Shown here: positions 57,313-64,000 of the stretch, piece after piece
Position numbering within the stretch: position 1 is the stretch's first letter
Layout: each line of letters opens with the position of its first letter
Assembly (NCBI GenBank): GCA_947471745.1
Contig: CANJKZ010000174.1
Coordinates: forward strand, 100,001-164,000
DNA from: Closterium sp. Naga37s-1
Taxonomy: Eukaryota > Streptophyta > Zygnematophyceae > Desmidiales > Closteriaceae
Length of the DNA: 64,000 nt
Direction: 5' to 3'
Position numbers and translations under genes: made by a program
The notes under the pieces: model-generated
Seen by the model: the letters and a program-made list of their open reading frames with translations, nothing else
Told to the model about the DNA's origin: nothing
The model's database searches: none

Positions 57313-59118
57313 CTAAGGAGGCTCAGTAGCCAGCGTGTACAGACTCGACCCTGGCCGACGAGTGAACGAAGCCAGGTGACGCCCCATCCGTGTGCACGTG
57401 CAGATCGACACACGCTGACCCCCAGGAGTGGTGGTAGTGACCATCGCATCCTGAAGGGCAGCGGTACTCACCAGTTTTGTAGAGAACGAGGGGAGATGAA
57501 GACCTGACAGTGAGCCGGACGGAACCGCCGGACACGGGAGGACAGTGGAGGAACTGGCAACGACCGGGCCGCCGGAGGGGTCAGCCAGTCTGACCGGAAC
57601 AGGTGCAGGAAGAGGAGTGAGAGTGGTGCTGTCACGAAAGAAACAGCGCGAGGCGCCAGAGTCCAACGTGAAGGTGTGCAGGGCCTCAGCAGGCGCAGTA
57701 CCAGGGGGAGTACCAGACGCACTAGCACCTAGAGCAGCAGCGGCTATACCTGGGTCAGGCGGCACACACCGGTAACAGTCACCCTCAGCACTAAAAGACA
57801 AAGCATACATGGCAGAGATAATAACATCATAGTCTAGGTCAAAGAGAGCAACTCCCGACCTAAGCAACTCCGCCCAGTGAGGGCGCTCGACGTCGTTACC
57901 AAACTCAGTACGCCAGGCGTCGTCAAGGCGGGCAAAGCAGCGGCGCTCAGTGTGATACTTCCCGCATGTCTGGCCTGCACGGAAACCCGTGCGAATGACA
58001 TACGGGCAGGTCTCACTACCCTCACCCGCCCCACGCTGAACCAACCACCCACGGAGCAGCTGGGGCGTCTGGGTCTCGCTCCGACGCTGCTGGTGCTGGC
58101 CCTGACCACCACTAGGGCCTGTGCGCCGAGGTCCAGACCTACCACCACGGGTCCCACCGCCTCCACTGCCGCCACTCCCTCCGCTGCCGCCACCGCCGCC
58201 ACCAGCGCCTCCACCGCCGCCACTAGTCCCACCGCCGCCACCACCACTACCGCCTCCACCTCATCTACCGCCGCCCCCACTACTGTTCCCACTGCCACCT
58301 CCACCACCACCGCTGCCTCCTCGACCACCCCGGCCACCCTTGCCCTTGCTGTTGCGGCGCTTCGCACTAGTCGAAGCAGCACCGACGTCCTCAGGAACTG
58401 AGACGTCTGCAGCAGCAGCAGAGGCGAAGGAGGGGGAAAGGGGGGAGGGGGAGCACCCCTCAAAGAAGGGCGAGCGCGGAGTGCCACGAGCAGCACCTAC
58501 AGCAACTGCACTAGTCTTAGCTGCGAGGAGATGCTGCTCGAGGAGGTCAACAGTGAGGGAGGTGGGGTCGAGGGTGAGGAAGTGGTCCTTGACAGAGCAA
58601 AGGGAGTCAGGGAGGCGAGTGACTATGAAGTAGAGGGTGATGAACATGGGGGGCTGGTTCGTGGGAATGAACTCAGCAGGGACGGTAGTGCGGTAGCGAG
58701 CGTCGCTAGTGCGCAGGTGGGTAACCAGGTCCGCTACTGTGGCAAAAGCTGACAGCTCAGGGAACATGTAGGGCAGTAGCAGCCTGCCAATAGCAGCAGT
58801 GGCAGGGGAGGAGTAGAGAGCAACGACAGCGTCGTACAGGGCCTGTGCTGTCCTGTGCTCTCCAAAGTGAGCACATTCGGTCGCAGGCAGGTGGTTGCGA
58901 ATGGCTAAGCGGGCAGTAGCGTCACGAGACAGCCACTGGGAACGAGTCGAAACGTCAGCTGTGGCGGGAGGGGCTGGAACGGCACCGGACACGTGGTCAA
59001 ACAGTGAGACACTGTCCTTAAGATCGCTCAGTAGGTACAGTTGCAGATCGTCGTGCCACGTGTCAAATGCTACAGGCCTGCCCTCCGGGTCAAACGCAAG
59101 AACTCTAAGCGAAGCCAT
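57313..59118 (-). pseudogene. Element E Gag and protease
   Basis: From ATG 59118 (MASLRVLAFDPEGRPVAF): capsid-type Gag with DTWHDDLQLYLLSD, RSQWLSRDATARLAIRNHLP, QALYDAVVALYSSPATAAI, LVTHLRTSDARYRTTVP, MFITLYFIVTRLPDSL. A Gly-rich region contains a frameshift near 58,260. The zinc knuckle (CPYVIRTGFRAGQTC, GKYHTERRC) and protease LDSGASRCFFRD follow in the next frame. It ends at TAG (about 57,313) where relatives have CAG. Confidence 0.87.
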
Positions 59119-59154
59119 AGTGGCGCAGGGATCAGGGGCAGCAGTAGCAGTAGC

Positions 59155-61930
59155 GAAGGGGCGGAGCCGAGGGGCCTAGGGGCCGAGGGGGCAAACAAGA
59201 GGGCCTAGGGGCCTAGAGGCCTAGTGGGCCAAGGGGCCAAACAAGAGGGCCGAGGGGCCAAACACGAGGGCCGAGGAGGCCGAGCCTAGGGGCCGAGGCT
59301 AGGGGCTGAGGGGCCAAACAAGGGGCCGGGCGCCGGGCAGGTACTAGGCCGAGGGGCCTAGGGGGCCGAGGAGACCGAGCCTAGGGGCCGAGGAGGCCGA
59401 GCCTAGGGGCCGAGGCTAGGGGCCGAGGGGCCTAGGGGCAGGGCCGAGGGGCCAAACAAGGAACGGGGCCGAGGGGCCAAACAAGGTACGGGGCCGGGCG
59501 CTGGGCAGGTACTGGGCCGGGCATGGGCTGGGTACGGGGCCGAGGGGCCGATGGGCCGAGGAGCCTAGGGGGGGGCCGAGAGGCCTAGGGGGCCGAGGGG
59601 CCAAACAAGGAACGTGGCCGAGGGGCCAAACAAGGTACGGGGTCGAGGGGCCTGGGGGGGGGGCCGAGGAGACCGAGCCTAGGGGCCGAGGAGGCCGAGT
59701 CTAGGGGCCGAGGCTAGGGGCCGAGGGGCCTAGGGGCAGGGCCGAGGGGCCAAACAAGGAACGGGGCCGAGGGGCCAAACAAGGTACGGGGCCGGGCGCT
59801 GGGCAGGTACTGGGCCGGGCACGGGCTGGGTACGGGGCCGAGGGGCCTAGGGGGGGGCCGAGAGGCCTAGGGGGCCGAGGGGCCAAACAAGGAACGGGGC
59901 CGAGGGGCCAAACAAGGTACGGGGTCGAGGCGCCTGGGGGGGGGCTGAGGAGACCGAGCCTAGGGGCCGAGGAGGCTGAGTCTAGGGGCCGAGGCTAGGG
60001 GCCGAGGGGCCTAGGGGCAGGGCCGAGGGGCCAAACAAGGAACGGGGCCGAGGGGCCCAACAAGTTACGGGGCCGGGCGCTGGGCAGGTACTGGGCTGGG
60101 CGCGGGCTGGGTACGGGGCCGAGGGGCCGATGAACCGAGGGGCCTAGGGGGGGCCGAGAGGCCTAGGTGGCCGAGGGGCCAAACAAGGGGCCGAGGGGCC
60201 AAACAAGGTACGGGGCCGGGCGCTGGGCAGGTACTGGGCCGGGCGCGGGCTGGGTACGGGGCCGAGGGGCCGATGAGCCGAGGGGCCTAGGGGGGGCTGA
60301 GAGGCCTAGGGAGCCGAGGGGCCAAACTGGGGGCCGAGGGGCTAAACAAGGTACGGGGCCGGGCGCTGGGCAGGTACTGGGCCGGGCGCGGGCTGGGTAC
60401 GGGGCCGAGGGGCCGATGAGCCGAGGGGCCTAGGGGGGGGCCGAGAGGCCTAGGGGGGCCAAGGGGCCAAACAAGGGGCCATTGGCCAAACAAGATACTG
60501 GGCCGGGCGCTGGGCAGAAACTGGGCCGGGCGCGGGCTGGGTACGGGGCCGAGGGGCCGATGGGCCGAGGGGCCTAGGGGGGGGCCGAGAGGCCTAGGGG
60601 GCCGAGGGGCCAAACCAGGAATGGGGCCGAGGGGCCAAACAAGGTACGGGGCCGGGCGCTGGGCAGGTACTGGGCCGGGCGCGGGCTGGGTACGGGGCCG
60701 AGGGGCCGATGGGCCAAGGGGCCTAGGGGGGGGGCGAGAGGCCTAGGGGGCCGAGGGGCCAAACAAGGAACGGGGCCGAGGGGCCAAACAAGGTACGGGG
60801 CCGAGGGGCCTGGGGGGGGGGGGGGCGAGGAGACCGAGCCTAGGGGCCGAGGAGGCCGAGTCTAGGGGCCGAGGCTAGGGGCCGAGGGGCCTAGGGGCAG
60901 GGCCGAGGGGCCAAACAAGGAACGGGGCCGAGGGGCCAAACAAGGTACGGGGCCGGGCGCTGGGCAGGTACTGGGCTGGGCGCGGGCTGGGTACGGGGCC
61001 GAGGGGCCGATGAGCCGAGGGGCCTAGGGGGGGCCGAGAGGCCTAGGGGGCCGAGGGGCCAAACAAGGGGCCGAGGGGCCAAACAAGGTACGGGGCCAGG
61101 CGCTGGGCAGGTACTGGGCCGGGCGCGGGCTGGGTACAGGGCCGAGGGGCCGATGAGCCGAGGGGCCTAGGGGGGGGCCGAGAGGCCTAGGGGGGCCGAG
61201 GGGCCAAACAAGGGGCCATTGGCCAAACAAGGTACTGGGCCGGGCGCTGGGTAGGTACTGGGCCGGGCGCGGGCTGGGTATGGGGCCGAGAGGCCTAGGG
61301 GGGGGCCGAGGGGCCAAACAAGGGGCCTAGGGGCCAAACCAGGTACGGGGCCGGGCGCTGGGCAGATGCTGGGCGGGGCGCGGGCTGGGTACGGGGCTGA
61401 GAGGCCTAGGGGGCAGGGCCGGGTCGCGGGCTAGGTACGGGCCTGGTGCTGGCGTAAGACGGGGCCGGGTGCGGGCTAGGTACGGGCCGGGTGAGGGCGA
61501 GAGAAGGGGCCGGGCGCGGGTGTCGACGGGGCGCGAGCTAGGTACGGGCCGGGCGCGGGTGTCGACTGGGCGCGGGTTGGGTACGGGCCGGGCGCGGGTG
61601 TCTACGGGGCGCGGGCTACGTACGGGCCGGGCGCGGGTGTCGACGGGGCGCTGGCTAGGTACGGGGCCGGTCGCTGGCGTCGACGGGGCGCGGGCTAGGT
61701 ACGGGGCCGGGCGCGGGTGTCGACGGGGCGATCGTGGGCTAGGTACGGGCCGGGCGAGGGCAAGAGAAGAGGCCGGGCGCGGGTGTCGTCGGGGCGCGAG
61801 CTAGGTACGGGCCGGGCGCGGGTGTCGACGGGGCGCGGGCTAGATACGGGCCGGGCGTGAGTGTCGACGGGCGCGGGCTAGGAACTAGGTAAGCGCAGTA
61901 GTAGGTGGTGGGCCCAATAGGAACCTATAA
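59155..61930 (-). repeat. GC-rich leader array of element E
   Basis: About 2.8 kb. Near gag, a compound unit of roughly 200-300 bp recurs, built of GGGGCCGAGGGGCCAAACAAGG, TACGGGGCCGGGCGCTGGGC, GGTACTGGGCCGGGCGCGGG and GAGGCCTAGGGGG. From about 61,400 toward the 5' LTR it changes to GGGCTAGGTACGGGCCGGGC plus GCGGGTGTCGACGGGGCGCG. No coding signal. Confidence 0.88.
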
Positions 61931-61935
61931 TACCA

Positions 61936-62067
61936 TGTGAGAACAAGTGGCGAGAATGATTGACTAGGAAGCAAGGAAGGGTACAAGTAGAATGTCGAGA
62001 GAAATTGTGTACCCCCTAAGGCTAAACCCACTACAGCCTAGAGAAATGTACACACATATGTTTGACA
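61936..62067 (-). repeat. 5' LTR of element E
   Basis: Partner of 53081-53211. Adjoining 61924-61935 reads TGGTATTATAGG on the minus strand, a weak version of the family's primer site. The outer flank GCTAA is the target-site copy. Confidence 0.87.
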
Positions 62068-62900
62068 GCTAACTGGTGCAAATGTTTCGGTGAAGTCTCG
62101 TCCGTGCTCTTGGTCAAAGCCGCGCACGACCCAGCGTGCCTTGAATTTGTCTATCGTTCCGTCAGCTCTCGTTTTCACGCGGAAAACCCATTTTCCCGTG
62201 AGAATGGTCTTGTTGCGTGGCACTCCGATAGGCACGACTTTCCAGGTGTTGCGTTCTTGCAGCGCCTTTAATTCTCTGTCCATGGCTTCGCGCCATTTTT
62301 CCTTGTGTTCCCCCCCCAGAGCCCGCTGAATAGTGGCAGGCTCCTTAGGTGGTGCCGCTCCGTGGACAGCGGTGACGAGTCCCATATCTGCAGTCCACTC
62401 TGTGTGTAGCGGGGGAGAGTTGCGTCCTCAGGATAGGCTGATTCATCTCCCGCTTCTGGATCGGGTAGGAAGTTGGGGCCGATTCTTTCTGATACATTTG
62501 TGTTGACTGATTGGGGTGTAACGTAACCATTGTCGGCGAAGTCGTAGTAGACTTCGGCGTTGACACTTTCGCGAGGGTTTTCGTCATCCATCGGGATGGG
62601 CACAGAGCAGTATGGGAGTGGTCCTGCTTCCTCTGATGCGCCGTCCACGTTTTGCTCGTCCCAGTCAGCTTCGTCAGCTGGTTTGGCGAAGGCTTGGTTG
62701 CCACGGAAGCCGCCCGTGAGGTCTCGATCTGCTGCCAGGTTGTCCAGGTACGTTTGAAGGGAGAGTCGTTCGTAGAAAATGACATCACGTGCTGCTACTG
62801 TTTCCTTCAAGTGGACGTCTAAAATCTTCCATGCGTTGTAATGTTTTTCGATGCCCAGGTGTAGCCCCCACTGTGCGCGTTGTCAAAATCTTCCGGCCCT
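62068..62900 (-). pseudogene. Element C inter-domain region and start of reverse transcriptase
   Basis: The minus strand encodes a Copia-type linker (VIFYERLSLQTYLDNL, then acidic sequence) and the RT entry: EKWREAMDRELKALQERNTW, GKWVFRVKTRADGTIDKFKA, RWVVRGFDQEHGRDFTETFA. E cuts it at the TFAP motif. A frame change near 62,350-62,400 and another near 62,900 make it defective. Confidence 0.87.
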
Positions 62901-62918
62901 TGCAGTGTGCGGTCGGTA

Positions 62919-64000
62919 CTATACCATGCACCCAAAAACTCGTAACATTTTTGTGTTGCCCAGTTTTCCTGTCCACAGCAGGTGCGGTGATGCGTTGTTC
63001 GGGAGCGAGGATGACGAAAGCAAGTTGTGCAACAAGACGGCGTGGTCCATCGCCTCAGCCCATTGGCTGTTTGGCAGTCGCATGCCACGTAACAGTTTGT
63101 TCTGGAGGGTTCTGTTCATCCGTTCTGCCACGCCTTGCTGTTGATGGGCGTAGGGAAGCGAGATGAGTCGCTTGATGCCTCGTTCTGCTAGGTACTGCTT
63201 GAACCTTTGTGATTGATATTCTCCTCCCCCGTCTGACTGGAAGCTTTTCATCTTCACTCCTGATTCTCGTTCTGCCACAGGTAGCCAGGCGACAAAGGCT
63301 TCGAAGGCCATGTCGCGACTCGGAAGGTTGAGATGCCAGACGTATCGGGTAGCGGCGTCGTTAAAAGTGATGACATAGTTGTATGCTCCCTGTCCGTGTT
63401 CGCGGGCATACAAGATGTCGCTGTAGACTTTCTCCAATGGTGCGTAAACTGGCGCGCTTGGATTGTGGTGAGAGACAAACGGTTGATGAGGTAAGTCAAC
63501 TTTGGGGCAGGTAAAACATGTACCTTGGACTCGTTGATGTTCTCTGCCGTCGGTTAGAAGTAGGGAGTCTTTGTCGAGTACTCCTGCCCTGATCGTGTTG
63601 TGTAACGTTGTGTTGATTGGGTGACCCAATCTTTCGTGCCACAGTGATTCACTCGCGCGGTGTCCTGGTGAGCGCCTGTATAGGTCGGAGTTGGAATAGA
63701 AGCCGGTGGTGAAGTTGGCGCTTCTGTGGACTTCTCGTGGAGTGGGAGTCAACTGCTGAGCGAAAGTCGGTGGCATGTCGTCGATGGGGACCGGTGTTGT
63801 TGAAGGACCAGTGAGTGGTGTCGTAGTTGTTGGTGCTACCGATGTTGTCTCTGCTGCTGCCGATGTTGTCTCTGCTGCTGCCAATGTTGTCTCTGCTGCT
63901 GCCGATGTTGTCTCTGCTTGCCGAATTGTTGCTAACGCTCTTGTTATTTCTGCTTCAGATATGATGTGTGAGTACTAAAATCCTCGAGGACTGAAGTCGG
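62919..64000 (-). pseudogene. Element C pre-integrase and integrase core
   Basis: SLWHERLGHPINTTLHNTIR and CFTCPKVDLPHQ form the zinc-binding pre-integrase domain. The catalytic core has YSDILYAREHGQGAYNYVIT, FQSDGGGEYQSQRF and QQQGVAERMNRTLQ (D-D-E), ending WTGKLGNTKMLRVFGCMV. Upstream (63,740-63,960) is Thr/Ala/Ser low complexity from a repeated TGCTGCCGATGTTGTCTC unit. The frame runs to about 63,884 and the element continues beyond 64,000. Confidence 0.88.

Larger units (their letters stand above)
53081..62067 (-). mobile_element. Element E: copia retrotransposon nested in the reverse transcriptase of C
   Basis: LTRs of about 131 bp (53081-53211 and 61936-62067) differ at three or four positions including one short indel. 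The TSD is GCTAA (53076-53080 and 62068-62072). It has the longest leader array of the family (about 2.8 kb), full Gag with capsid, protease, integrase, linker, reverse transcriptase and RNase H on the minus strand, each interrupted by stops or frameshifts. Confidence 0.92.
28397..64000 (-). mobile_element. Element C: Ty1/copia retrotransposon, outermost, right end outside window
   Basis: Read on the minus strand, integrase (62.9-63.9 kb), reverse transcriptase (62.8-62.1, then 53.1-52.3 kb) and RNase H (30.3-30.1, then 29.06-28.6 kb) come in copia order and end at a 3' LTR (28397-28777). The pieces are separated by E, B and D, each bordered by a 5-bp repeat of C sequence, so C was there first. 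Its proteins differ clearly from those of the nested family (VYVDDLLYIGS versus VYVDDLVFAT). At least one frameshift lies between integrase and reverse transcriptase near 62,900. The 5' LTR, leader and Gag are right of the window. Confidence 0.9.

Overview
The window looks like nuclear DNA of a GC-rich photosynthetic eukaryote, most plausibly a streptophyte green alga. The reasons are a trichome-birefringence-like (TBL, PC-esterase) gene, a GT47 exostosin-type glycosyltransferase with the MUR3-like donor-site block, a gene with a possible plastid transit peptide, small GT-AG introns, and Ty1/copia retrotransposons with initiator-Met-like primer sites. The taxon is inferred; no marker gene fixes it.

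Left third (1-28,396), host genes. (i) The 3' end of an unidentified gene, five exons, 209-2248 (+). (ii) A seven-exon TBL gene, 3578-19247 (+). Its last intron is about 12.75 kb, almost all of it one 17-bp minisatellite (6425-18799, about 728 units). A decayed duplicate of the final catalytic exon lies just upstream of the array. (iii) A four-exon gene for a predicted one-pass membrane protein, 20124-22760 (+). (iv) A single-exon GT47 gene, 24213-26870 (-). A possible terminal exon of another gene sits at 27610-27732 (-). In all three + strand genes an exon-intron boundary, or sequence derived from it, has been tandemly duplicated.

Right two thirds (28,397-64,000), a nest of copia-type LTR retrotransposons whose order can be read from 5-bp target-site duplications (TSDs). 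The outermost element C (- strand) has its 3' LTR at 28397-28777 and runs off the right edge. It is interrupted by D (29066-30078, TSD ACTGA), B (30346-52307, TSD GCTGA) and E (53081-62067, TSD GCTAA). B is itself interrupted by A (33070-40805, TSD CAAGG) and F (43121-50659, TSD GTTGC). A, B, E and F are one family with very short LTRs (131-161 bp), long GC-rich tandem arrays in the 5' leader, a wide-spaced zinc knuckle, and Gly/Ala/Pro-rich coding minisatellites between integrase and reverse transcriptase. A and B share an apparent in-frame loss of the Gag capsid region. C is a different copia lineage.

No element appears fully intact: most premature stops are CAG-to-TAG or TGG-to-TAG/TGA changes, as expected from decay of methylated cytosines. 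TBL and GT47 proteins are known to act in the Golgi on cell-wall polysaccharides, so the two recognisable host genes may both be wall-related.
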